This document shows, piece after piece, positions 1 to 6,375 of a stretch of DNA of 11,229 nucleotides (positions are counted from its first letter, which is position 1; every line of letters begins with the position of its first letter). Position numbers and translations under genes: made by a program. Origin of the DNA: JACZXC01 sp036447375 (lineage in GTDB: Bacteria > Myxococcota_A > UBA9160 > SMWR01); the NCBI GenBank assembly GCA_036447375.1, contig JAZFUU010000121.1, positions 1 through 11,229 on the forward strand, in the 5' to 3' direction. The notes beneath the pieces were generated by a model that saw nothing but the letters and a program-made list of their open reading frames with translations, did not search any database and was not told where the DNA came from.

Positions 1-1
1 A

Positions 2-601
2 GTCGACCGGCTTCGCCAGCAGCTCGCAGCCATCGAGCGAATCCCAATCGACGAGCCGGAGCCTGCCCCCGCCAACGCCGGCGCACCCGGCCCCCCATCG
101 GCGCGATTCGAGACCGTCAAGCTGCAGGATGCGGGGGTTCCAGAGGAGGTCGTCCAGCGACTGCGGGAGCGACACGACGAGTCCATGCTGGACGAGCTCT
201 ATCTCTACGACGAAGCGGCGCGCGATGGCTGGCTGGGCTCCGGACGATACCGCGGAGAGCTCCAGGGCCTCCGGACGGCGCTGCGGGAAGAGATCGGAGA
301 CGCCGACTACGATCGTCTGCTCTACGCCGCGGGACGCCCCAATCGCGTCGTCGCGACACGGGTGCTCCACGCCTCCCCGGCCATGGAGGTTGGCATCCTG
401 GCGGGTGACGTGATCCACAGCTACGACGGGCATCGGGTGTTCGACCTGCGTGAGCTGAAGCGTGCCACCAGCGAGGGCCGGGCGGGTTCCACCGTGAGTG
501 TGAGTGTGCGGCGCGGAGACCAGCAGCTTCGATTCTTTCTCCCGCGCGGCCCCCTCGGTATCACGATGAAGCCCGCCACCCGCCCCCCCGATCGGGGCTA
601 A
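2..601 (+). CDS. PDZ-domain protein, C-terminal part (5' end outside window)
   Basis: The frame is open from the first bases of the window to a TAA at 599-601, giving 199 residues of a longer protein whose start lies to the left. The first ~40 residues are a Pro/Ala-rich linker. A charged helical region follows (RLRERHDESMLDELYLYDEA, then a stretch containing LREEIGDADYDRLLYAAG). The last ~90 residues are a PDZ domain: RVLHASPAMEVGILAGDVI has the usual 'SPA...G...GD.I' pattern, then SYDGHRVFDLREL and the final strands ending at LPRGPLGI. PDZ domains bind peptide C-termini or loops, often in periplasmic proteases and secretion components, but no protease domain is visible in the part present. 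The exact family is not recognised. Palindromic DNA surrounds the stop codon (CCCCGATCGGGG at 586-597, GGCTA-aac-TAGCC at 596-608) without a T-tract. Confidence 0.8.
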   Translation, partial: VDRLRQQLAAIERIPIDEPEPAPANAGAPGPPSARFETVKLQDAGVPEEVVQRLRERHDESMLDELYLYDEAARDGWLGSGRYRGELQGLRTALREEIGDADYDRLLYAAGRPNRVVATRVLHASPAMEVGILAGDVIHSYDGHRVFDLRELKRATSEGRAGSTVSVSVRRGDQQLRFFLPRGPLGITMKPATRPPDRG

Positions 602-608
602 ACTAGCC
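586..608 (+). repeat. Overlapping palindromes around the PDZ gene stop
   Basis: CCCCGATCGGGG (586-597) is a perfect 12-bp palindrome. GGCTA-aac-TAGCC (596-608) is a 5-bp stem with a 3-nt loop that contains part of the TAA stop. The two share bases and could not form together. They could help end transcription of the PDZ gene, but no T-run follows, so a Rho-independent terminator is not supported. Confidence 0.3.
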
Positions 609-721
609 GACCGTGGCCTTAACTTACCGAAAAGAGTAGGTTATTCGAATTCGTAGAGCCGGTGAAAGGCTCGCTCGCCGTCTTTTCCATCCCGGCGACG
701 CGGAGGACGCGATCTGATCCC
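609..721 (+). promoter_or_regulatory. AT-rich intergenic patch, probable promoter of the glycan operon
   Basis: The stretch 619-655 is only about 32% GC (12 of 37 bases), in sharp contrast with its surroundings, and it precedes the four-gene operon. Possible -10 elements are TAGGTT (637-642) and TATTCG (642-647). TTAACT (619-624) is a weak -35 at 17 nt from the latter. None matches consensus well, so the exact promoter is not assigned. A small GAGCC-ggtgaaa-GGCTC hairpin lies at 656-672. Confidence 0.35.
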
Positions 722-1840
722 ATGCCGTCGCCGGCACGCGTGCTGATCCTGAACGAGCGAGATCCCCGCAATCCGAAGGCGGGAGGCGCCGAGATCCACG
801 TCAGCGAAATCTTCCAACGCCTGGTGACACGGGGTTTCGAGGTCACCCTCGCGGTCGCTCGCTTCCCCGGCGGCGCGGCGCAGGAGGTCGTCGACGGCAT
901 GCGGGTCTGGCGTCTGGGTGGGTTGCCGGCCTACTACCCTCTGGCGGCCTGGAAATGCGCCCGAGAAACGCGCCGGGGACACTTTGACGTGGTAGTCGAG
1001 TGCCTCAACAAACTCCCCTTCTACGCCCCCGCTTACTCGAAGGCGCCGGTTCTTGCCCTGTGCCATCACCTGTTCGGGGAAACCGCGTTTCTTCAGGTGG
1101 CCTGGCCGATCGCCGCGACGGTGTGGGCCGCCGAGCGGGGAATCCCGAGCCTGTATCGAAACACCCCCTTCGTAACCATTTCGGAGAGCTCGCGCGACGA
1201 TCTCGTCCGCCGTGGCATCCGCGCGGAGACGATTCGGGTCAGTCACTGCGGAATCCGGCGTCCGCAGATCGCACCGGCCGAACTCGGCGCCCGTGGACAT
1301 CGGGTCGTCTACCTCGGACGCCTCGAGCCCTACAAGAAAGTGGATGTGTTGCTGCGCGCGATGGCGCAGCTCACCGATCGCTTCCCGAATGCGGAAATCG
1401 TGGTGATCGGCCGCGGCTCGGATCAGGCCCGCCTCGAGCGGATCGCCGCCGCCGTCGGCGTCTCTGAGCGCACGCGATTCGTGGGTTTCGTCGATGATGC
1501 GGAACGCGATCGCCTGCTGGCGACCTCGCGCGTCTGCGTATGCCCCTCGGCCAAGGAGGGCTGGGGGCTCACGGTGATCGAGTCGAACGCCGTGGGAACA
1601 CCGGTGGTCGCCACCCACGCCCCGGGACTGCGCGACGCCGTTCGCGACGGCGAGACGGGTTTTCTCGTCGGCGACGGCGACGTGGACGGCTTCGCCCACC
1701 GCATCGGGTCGCTACTCGACGACGACGACCTGTGTCGGAGGATGGCCGCTGCCGCTCGCGAGTGGTCTCTCGAATTCGACTGGAACCGGGCCGCGGACGA
1801 AATGGCCGAGGCACTGGACTCGGCCCGAGACATGCCGTGA
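722..1840 (+). CDS. GT4-family glycosyltransferase (GT-B fold)
   Basis: A 372-residue soluble retaining glycosyltransferase that would transfer a sugar from a nucleotide sugar to a cytoplasmic lipid-linked or glycan acceptor. The N-terminal Rossmann domain opens with ARVLILNERDPRNPKAGGAE, whose GGAE motif is typical of GT4 enzymes. The C-terminal donor-binding domain begins near VVYLGRLEPYKKVDVLLRAM. It carries the EX7E motif in KEGWGLTVIES (Glu279 and Glu287) and the usual AVGTPVVAT and GETGFLV segments. The ATG at 722 is preferred over an in-frame GTG at 662 because the family normally starts just before the first beta strand. A GGAGG lies at 702-706, 15 nt upstream, which is rather far, so the start is uncertain. 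The stop overlaps the next start (GTGA, 1837-1840), the first of three such overlaps. Donor and acceptor cannot be read from sequence. Confidence 0.9.
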   Translation: MPSPARVLILNERDPRNPKAGGAEIHVSEIFQRLVTRGFEVTLAVARFPGGAAQEVVDGMRVWRLGGLPAYYPLAAWKCARETRRGHFDVVVECLNKLPFYAPAYSKAPVLALCHHLFGETAFLQVAWPIAATVWAAERGIPSLYRNTPFVTISESSRDDLVRRGIRAETIRVSHCGIRRPQIAPAELGARGHRVVYLGRLEPYKKVDVLLRAMAQLTDRFPNAEIVVIGRGSDQARLERIAAAVGVSERTRFVGFVDDAERDRLLATSRVCVCPSAKEGWGLTVIESNAVGTPVVATHAPGLRDAVRDGETGFLVGDGDVDGFAHRIGSLLDDDDLCRRMAAAAREWSLEFDWNRAADEMAEALDSARDMP

Positions 1841-3195
1841 CCCGGCTCGCCACCCCGGGCTGGATCGCCGCCGGAATCCTCGGTCTGGCGGGCATCGCGC
1901 TGCGCATTCACAACGCGATCCACTACCCCCCGGACTGGGGCTTCGATGCCAGCTTCAACTGGCGGTACATCTACCGGCTCACCCAGAGCTGGGCACTCCC
2001 CGATCCCAGTGCCGGCTGGTCCACGGGCGATCCCCCGCTCTATTTCTACCTGGGCGGCGCCGTGATGCGAGCCTCGAAGTGGGCTGGGAATCTCAATGCC
2101 GCCATGGTCGCGATCCCGCTCATCAGCACCCTGGCCGGTCTCGCCGTTGTGGCCCTCGCGGTCGCCCTGGTCCGTCGCGCCGACCCCCTCAACCCGACAC
2201 GGGCGCTGCTCGCCGGGGCCCTCCTGCTCTTCCTGCCCGCCCACATTCAGATGAGCGCCATGGTGAGCGAAGAGATGCTCGTGGCCCTGCTGACCTCGAT
2301 CGTGTTGTTCGCCGTCGCGCCCCCCGTGCTTGCCGACAGCGATCGGGCGAGGGCGCTCCGGCGCGCCATCGGCGCGGGCTTCGCCGGTGGGCTGGCGATC
2401 CTCACCAAGCTCACGGGGGTGCTGGCCCTGGTCGCGGCGGGCGGTGCCTATGCGCTGGAGGGCTGGCGACATCGCTCCTGGCGTGCCGCGGCGGGCCCGG
2501 TGACCGTCATGGTCGCCGTCGCGGTTGCGGTCGGCGGCTGGTACTACGCCCGCAATCGCATCGAGTACGGCTACTTCCAGCCCCACGCCCTCCCCGCCCA
2601 CGAGCTGATGTTCAGCATGCCCCCCGGCGAACGCGACCTCGGCGACTACCTGCGCGTGCCCCTCGCGACCTGGACCGATCCGCAGCTACTCAACCCCGAC
2701 CTTTTGCGTTCGGTCTGGGGGAGCACCTATGCGACGGTCTGGTTCGACGGCCACCGCTTCTTCCTACCCCGGGATGACGACCGGGTGCGCCGCCTGGGAA
2801 CGGCCACGTTGCTCCTCGCGCTGTTGCCGACCCTGGCCTTCGCGGTGGGGCTGACACGCGGGGCGCGACGTGCGCTGCGCCCCGGGCCGAGCATCGACCG
2901 CCCGCTTCTGCTGATGACGGGGCTCACTCTGGCCGGCTATGCGTACTACACCTGGCGAAATCCGTGGTTCGCCGTGGTCAAGGGCACTTCCCTGCTGGGC
3001 CTGAGTCTGCCCTTCGCGTTCTATGCGAGTGAAGTGCTGGAACGCTGGACACGCGAGCGCACCCTGCGAGCTGTTCTATGCTGGCTGCTCTTGGGAGCTC
3101 TAGCCATCGCCGCATCGCTGACGTCGACCTTCGATCTGTTGTTCGAGAAGTCCGAGATCTCTGGACTTCCGTGGCGGGCACCGGAGCAACCGTGA
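1837..3195 (+). CDS. GT39/ArnT-like integral membrane glycosyltransferase
   Basis: A 452-residue polytopic protein, strongly hydrophobic after an N-terminal membrane helix (residues ~9-24). The first outer loop contains GFDASFNWRYIYRL; Asp37 is the likely counterpart of the catalytic acidic residue of GT-C enzymes. It is followed by the characteristic GDPPLYFYLGG segment. Later come LPAHIQMSAMVSEEMLVALL, similar to the GT39 'H...S....D' region, and ARNRIEYGYF. These features indicate a PMT/ArnT-like enzyme that uses a polyprenyl-phosphate sugar as donor on the periplasmic side. The frame is open further upstream, but that part runs inside the GT4 gene. The GTG at 1837, overlapping the GT4 stop by 4 nt, gives the expected N terminus. 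Its Shine-Dalgarno is weak, consistent with translational coupling. The sugar and acceptor are unknown. Confidence 0.8.
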   Translation: MTRLATPGWIAAGILGLAGIALRIHNAIHYPPDWGFDASFNWRYIYRLTQSWALPDPSAGWSTGDPPLYFYLGGAVMRASKWAGNLNAAMVAIPLISTLAGLAVVALAVALVRRADPLNPTRALLAGALLLFLPAHIQMSAMVSEEMLVALLTSIVLFAVAPPVLADSDRARALRRAIGAGFAGGLAILTKLTGVLALVAAGGAYALEGWRHRSWRAAAGPVTVMVAVAVAVGGWYYARNRIEYGYFQPHALPAHELMFSMPPGERDLGDYLRVPLATWTDPQLLNPDLLRSVWGSTYATVWFDGHRFFLPRDDDRVRRLGTATLLLALLPTLAFAVGLTRGARRALRPGPSIDRPLLLMTGLTLAGYAYYTWRNPWFAVVKGTSLLGLSLPFAFYASEVLERWTRERTLRAVLCWLLLGALAIAASLTSTFDLLFEKSEISGLPWRAPEQP

Positions 3196-4127
3196 AGCCC
3201 CTCGGGCGCTGGATGCGCCGACTCCTTCCCCTGGCGGTGAGCGTGATCGCCCTGGGGGGGCTGTTCGCGAGCGTCGATCTCTCGAAACTCGTCGACGCGC
3301 TGAGCTGGCGAGTGGCGGCGATCGTGATTCCCGGCTTCGTGCTCTACGGCGCGATCACCCTCGCCCTCGAGACCGTCTCGATTCAACGGCTCCTCGGGCG
3401 CACGCCGGTGAGCGTCAGCCCCGGGACGGCCGCGCGCATCAAATGCGCGAGCTACCTGCTGGGCATCGTGAACTACGCGCTGGGCGTCGCGGCCCTTGGC
3501 GTCCTGCTGCAGCGGCGCGCTGGAATTCGGCTGGCCGAAGCGGCCAACGTGGTGCTGCTGATCTCGGGCCTCGACATGCTGGTTGTGCTCAGCCTCGCCG
3601 CCGCGGGTCTCGCCGCCTCGGGTAGCGAGACTCCGACGGTGTGGGTCGTCGTCCTGGCCGTCGGCGGTCTGGGATTCTTCGCCGGAATCGCGCTGCTGCG
3701 CACGTCCGCTTCCCTCGGGCCCCTGGAACGAATCCGGTCGCTGGCCCTGTTCCAGGCCCTGCGGGCGACGCCCCTGAGCCGCCTCGGCCAGGTGACCGTG
3801 TTGCGGATGCTCTTCTCCTGCTCGTTCGTCGCCATGGCGGGGGCGACGTTTGCGGCTTTCGAAATCGTCCCCGAGCTGAGCGAACTCGTCGTGGGAATTC
3901 TGGTGGTTGCCGTGGTATCCGCGCTGCCGATCGCAGTCGCCGGTCTCGGCACGGGACAAGCCGCCTTCGTGTATCAGTTCCAGGATCTGGCCAGTCGCGA
4001 GGCGCTCATGGCCGTGAGCCTGGTTTTCTCGGCGGGAATGATCGTGCTGCGCGCCGGTATGGGTCTGATCTTCGCTCGGGAGTTCACCCGCGAAGCGCTC
4101 AAAGAGACCCGGAGCTCGGACGAATGA
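3192..4127 (+). CDS. Lysylphosphatidylglycerol-synthase TM-region / flippase-like membrane protein
   Basis: A 311-residue membrane protein with about eight hydrophobic segments and no soluble catalytic domain. The pattern fits the LPG_synthase_TM (UPF0104, YbhN-like) family: an early helix with LGGLFASVDLSKLVDALS, then IVIPGFVLYGAITLALE, and a late VSALPIAVAGLGTGQAAFVY, which matches the conserved Pro/Gly-rich motif of the family. Stand-alone members often sit in glycosyltransferase clusters and are thought to help move or handle lipid-linked substrates. That role is inference here. The GTG start at 3192 overlaps the previous stop (GTGA) and has GGAG at 3183-3186, 5 nt upstream. Its own stop overlaps the next ATG (ATGA, 4124-4127). 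Confidence 0.75.
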   Translation: MKPLGRWMRRLLPLAVSVIALGGLFASVDLSKLVDALSWRVAAIVIPGFVLYGAITLALETVSIQRLLGRTPVSVSPGTAARIKCASYLLGIVNYALGVAALGVLLQRRAGIRLAEAANVVLLISGLDMLVVLSLAAAGLAASGSETPTVWVVVLAVGGLGFFAGIALLRTSASLGPLERIRSLALFQALRATPLSRLGQVTVLRMLFSCSFVAMAGATFAAFEIVPELSELVVGILVVAVVSALPIAVAGLGTGQAAFVYQFQDLASREALMAVSLVFSAGMIVLRAGMGLIFAREFTREALKETRSSDE

Positions 4128-4915
4128 GTGACGTGGCCTTCACGGGCGAACGACTGCACCGGGGCAACCCGCTCTTCGGCCTGGATCTCGCGCGTCACGA
4201 GATCGCCTATCGGTTTGCGCGCGAGTACGCGGGGTTTTCGCGCGAACACGCGCGCGGCGGATGGGTACTCGACCTGGGCTGTGGCTCCGGCTACGGAACC
4301 GCCGAGCTCGTGGACTGGGGCGCCCGCGTGGTCGGGCTGGATCGGGTCGTGCCCGACGCCTCGAGTCGACGAGAGAACGGGCACTTCGTGCGCGCGGATC
4401 TCGCCGGCATCCCGCTGGCGTCCGGCGCCTTCGCGCTCGTGCTCAGCTTTCAGGTAATCGAGCATCTGGAGGACCCCACGGACTACCTCGATGGAATCGC
4501 CCGGCTACTGGATGCGGACGGGCTGGCGCTGATCACCACACCAAACCTCTTGATGTCCGACGGGGTCAATCCCTATCACGTGCACGAGTACCGCGCCGAC
4601 GAGCTGGCCGCCCGGTTGGAACAACGCTTCTCATCGGTAGAAATGCGCGGCGTCGGCGCAAGCGAACGCGTCACCCGCATCCTCGAGGAACGCTCTCGCC
4701 GCATTCGTCGCATCATGCGCCTGGACCCCCTTCGACTCCGGGAGCGAATGCCCCGATCGCTGGTGGAGTGGCTCTTCGCGCGGTTCGCCGTACTCGTGCG
4801 CCGGCGGGCGGCGAACCCGTCCCCGGAAGACGACATTACCTGGCGCGAGTTCCCCATCGGACCCGCCGACGAACGCTGTCTCGACCTGCTGGCGATCTGT
4901 CGCAACCCTCGCTGA
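4124..4915 (+). CDS. Class I SAM-dependent methyltransferase (Methyltransf_11-like)
   Basis: A 263-residue soluble methyltransferase. The N terminus, FTGERLHRGNPLFGLDLARH, resembles the 'TGER...H..RY' leader common in sugar- or lipid-modifying methyltransferases. Motif I is VLDLGCGSGYG (residues 48-58), which binds SAM. An acidic end of beta 2 (VVGLDRV) follows, and the post-motif region is LVLSFQVIEHLEDPTDYL. The C-terminal ~70 residues are Arg-rich. The ATG at 4124 overlaps the preceding stop and has GGAG at 4111-4114, 9 nt upstream. As the last gene of the operon it probably methylates the glycan or lipid made by the upstream enzymes; this is inferred from context only. It ends 8 bp from the stop of the convergent leuA. 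Confidence 0.85.
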   Translation: MSDVAFTGERLHRGNPLFGLDLARHEIAYRFAREYAGFSREHARGGWVLDLGCGSGYGTAELVDWGARVVGLDRVVPDASSRRENGHFVRADLAGIPLASGAFALVLSFQVIEHLEDPTDYLDGIARLLDADGLALITTPNLLMSDGVNPYHVHEYRADELAARLEQRFSSVEMRGVGASERVTRILEERSRRIRRIMRLDPLRLRERMPRSLVEWLFARFAVLVRRRAANPSPEDDITWREFPIGPADERCLDLLAICRNPR

Positions 4916-4923
4916 CGGCGCGT

Positions 4924-6075
4924 TCACGGCCCGGCACAGATCGCGCGCAGATCCTCGTCCACCACTTCTGGCATCTCGTTCGCCGCAACCTGAAAGCGCT
5001 CGAAGGCTCGGCACATGGCTGCCTCCGGCAGCTCGAGGCCGAGAGCGCGCACCCGCTCGGCAAAGCCCGCACGGCCCGAGAGCTTGCCCAGGACGATCTC
5101 GGTCCCGCGCGCGTGGCCGATGGAGGCGGGATCGAGTGCTTCGTAGGTCTCGCGCCACTTGATGACCCCGTCCTGGTGGATACCCGACGCGTGACGAAAG
5201 GCGTTCCCCCCCACGATCGCCTTGTTGGGGGGCACCGCGATCCCGCTGCGCTCCGCCACGGCGCGGGACACGGCGCAGATTCCCCGGGTATCGACGTCGG
5301 TGTGGACGCCCAGAGATTCGCCGTGCACGTGAAGGGCCATCACCACCTCTTCGAACGAGGTATTGCCCGCGCGCTCCCCGATTCCGTTCACGGCGAGTTC
5401 GACCTGACGCGCGCCGGCGGCCACGGCGGCGAGAGCGTTGGCGGTGGCCAGTCCCAGGTCGTCTTGACCGTGGAAGGAAAGCACCGCCGATTCCAGCTCG
5501 GGCACCCGCTCGAACAGCTCTGCGATCTGGACTTTCAGTCGATCCGGAAGGACCGTACCGACCGTGTCCGGGAAATTGATCGTGCGTGCGCCGGCCGCCA
5601 GCGCTCCCCGGACGATATCCGCGACGAACGTCCCGTCGGCACGAGTCGCGTCCATGGGACTGAACTCCACGTCATCGGTGTAACGGCGGGCGCGACGCAC
5701 CGCGGCGTCGGCCATGGCGATCACGTCCTCGCGATCGCGATGGAGCTGGTGAGCCAGGTGGATTTCGCTGATCCCCACGAAGACGTGGATGCGGGGATCT
5801 TGCGCCCCTTTCACGGCGGCCGCGGCGGCGTCCACGTCGGTGGCCACCGCCCGCGCCAGTGCGCAGATGGTCGCGCCCCGAACTTCGCGGGCTACGGCGG
5901 CCACGGCTTCGGCCTCGGCGGGCGAGGCCGCGGGAAAACCCGCCTCGATCACGTCGACGCCCATGGCGGCGAGACGCGAGGCGATCTCGATCTTGTCGCG
6001 CGCGCTGAAGCAGACGCCAGCCGCCTGCTCCCCGTCGCGCAGGGTGGTATCGAAGACGACGACCTTGTCGGACAT
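4924..6075 (-). CDS. leuA: 2-isopropylmalate synthase (LeuA-type), short form without regulatory domain
   Basis: It would condense acetyl-CoA with 2-oxoisovalerate, the first committed step of leucine synthesis. The 383 residues cover the whole HMGL-like TIM barrel plus the linker subdomain. Motifs: FDTTLRDGEQ (8-17, Asp14), a VEFSPMDATRADG segment, INFPDTVGTVLP, NGIGERAGN (230-238), the SGIHQDG loop (His300) and LGKLSGR. The protein stops after DEDLRAIC, so the ~120-residue C-terminal leucine-binding (LeuA dimer) domain of E. coli LeuA (523 aa) is missing. Asp14, His202 and Asn238 match the E. coli metal ligands at the same numbers, but position 204 is Gln instead of His (FHGQDDLG). The ATG at 6075 has AGGAG at 6086-6082, 6 nt upstream. 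The leader codes for a Leu-rich peptide with attenuator hairpins, which argues for leucine rather than homocitrate or citramalate synthesis. Activity of the His-to-Gln form is unproven. Confidence 0.88.
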   Translation of the reverse strand: MSDKVVVFDTTLRDGEQAAGVCFSARDKIEIASRLAAMGVDVIEAGFPAASPAEAEAVAAVAREVRGATICALARAVATDVDAAAAAVKGAQDPRIHVFVGISEIHLAHQLHRDREDVIAMADAAVRRARRYTDDVEFSPMDATRADGTFVADIVRGALAAGARTINFPDTVGTVLPDRLKVQIAELFERVPELESAVLSFHGQDDLGLATANALAAVAAGARQVELAVNGIGERAGNTSFEEVVMALHVHGESLGVHTDVDTRGICAVSRAVAERSGIAVPPNKAIVGGNAFRHASGIHQDGVIKWRETYEALDPASIGHARGTEIVLGKLSGRAGFAERVRALGLELPEAAMCRAFERFQVAANEMPEVVDEDLRAICAGP

Positions 6076-6132
6076 GGTTCGCTCCTGGGCCGAGCGATCG
6101 GCTGGAGCGCGGTTTTCAGGTCCAGAAACGCG

Positions 6133-6168
6133 AAAACCCCCTCCAGCCGGACTCGGCGAGAGAGGGTT
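6133..6168 (-). terminator. Attenuator terminator hairpin (3:4)
   Basis: The outer 9-bp stem is AACCCUCUC (6168-6160) with GAGGGGGUU (6143-6135), one G-U pair. The inner stem is GCCG (6157-6154), loop aguc, CGGC (6149-6146). The T's continue past the stem as TT-CGCG-TTT, an interrupted U-tract, so termination may be leaky or factor-assisted. The hairpin ends about 60 nt before the leuA ATG. Confidence 0.65.
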
Positions 6169-6236
6169 GCGGTTGAAGCGAATCGCTAGTGGCCGCAGGA
6201 ACCCTCTCCCGCCCCGATAAGGAGCAGGGCGGCGAG
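6133..6236 (-). promoter_or_regulatory. Leucine attenuator: 1:2, 2:3 and 3:4 hairpins ahead of leuA
   Basis: Reading the minus strand, segment 1 (CUC plus CCGCCC, 6236-6227, one bulged G) pairs with GGGCGGGAG (6214-6206). Segment 2, GAGAGGGUU (6208-6200) plus GCGG (6196-6193), pairs perfectly with segment 3, CCGC plus AACCCUCUC (6172-6160), leaving a 3-nt bulge. Segment 3 alternatively pairs AACCCUCUC (6168-6160) with segment 4, GAGGGGGUU (6143-6135), 9 bp with one G-U; an inner GCCG-aguc-CGGC stem tops this hairpin. The pairings exclude each other. A ribosome stalled on the Leu codons would mask segment 1 and allow the 2:3 antiterminator. A ribosome at the stop codon (6188-6186) would mask segment 2 and allow the 3:4 terminator. 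This is the order of the classical E. coli-type leu attenuator. Confidence 0.8.
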
Positions 6237-6266
6237 GAGATCCAGGGCCAGTGCGCGATTCGACAC
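6186..6266 (-). CDS. Leucine-rich leader peptide of leuA (attenuator peptide)
   Basis: A 26-codon ORF from GTG (6266-6264) to TAG (6188-6186). It begins MSNRALALDLLAALLLIG and ends EGSCGH. Seven of residues 6-16 are Leu (CTG, CTG, CTC, CTC, CTG, CTC, CTT), with three in a row at 14-16. Its role would be to sense charged leucyl-tRNA through ribosome stalling, so the peptide itself probably has no function. The frame is open further upstream into the DJ-1 gene, but this GTG is the only convincing nearby start. No Shine-Dalgarno is visible. A TTGACG (6301-6296) with a CAACCT (6278-6273) 17 nt downstream would place a transcription start at or near the GTG, so a leaderless message is possible. 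The stop codon lies between attenuator segments 2 and 3, as the mechanism requires. Confidence 0.75.
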   Translation of the reverse strand: MSNRALALDLLAALLLIGAGEGSCGH

Positions 6267-6345
6267 GACGCGAGGTTGACCGATGCGGCGCCGCCCGTCA
6301 ATCGCCGTCTGTTGCACCGAGGCACCGGGTGCGAAACCGCCGTCA

Positions 6346-6375
6346 AGCCCGCTGGGATCATGAACAAAGCGGGCT
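6346..6375 (-). terminator. Stem-loop at the DJ-1 gene stop codon
   Basis: Perfect 8-bp inverted repeat AGCCCGCT (6375-6368 on the minus strand) and AGCGGGCT (6353-6346), with a 14-nt loop. The first arm overlaps the TAG stop of the DJ-1/PfpI gene. It may separate that gene from the leuA leader ~80 nt downstream, or protect the 3' end of the mRNA. There is no T-run on either side, so it is not a typical intrinsic terminator. Confidence 0.4.

Noticed and set aside
613..639. Eight-codon mini-ORF (GTG to TAG) in the gap before the GT4 gene
   Set aside because: There is no Shine-Dalgarno and no codon bias or adjoining hairpin series to suggest a regulatory leader; chance is sufficient.
662..721. 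N-terminal extension of the GT4 protein from the GTG at 662
   Set aside because: The 20 extra residues are basic and unlike the family; the first beta strand begins right after the ATG at 722. It is not fully excluded, because neither start has an ideal ribosome-binding site.
4924..6075. Homocitrate synthase (NifV) or citramalate synthase, suggested by the short length
   Set aside because: The motifs around GFPAASPAEAEAV and VEFSPMDATRADG, and the leucine attenuator, fit LeuA better. The length alone is explained by loss of the regulatory domain. The Gln204 change leaves some doubt about substrate.
4261..6189. A 642-codon plus-strand open frame across the methyltransferase and antisense to leuA
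   Set aside because: leuA on the opposite strand has every family motif; the plus-strand translation is low-complexity and out of frame with the methyltransferase.
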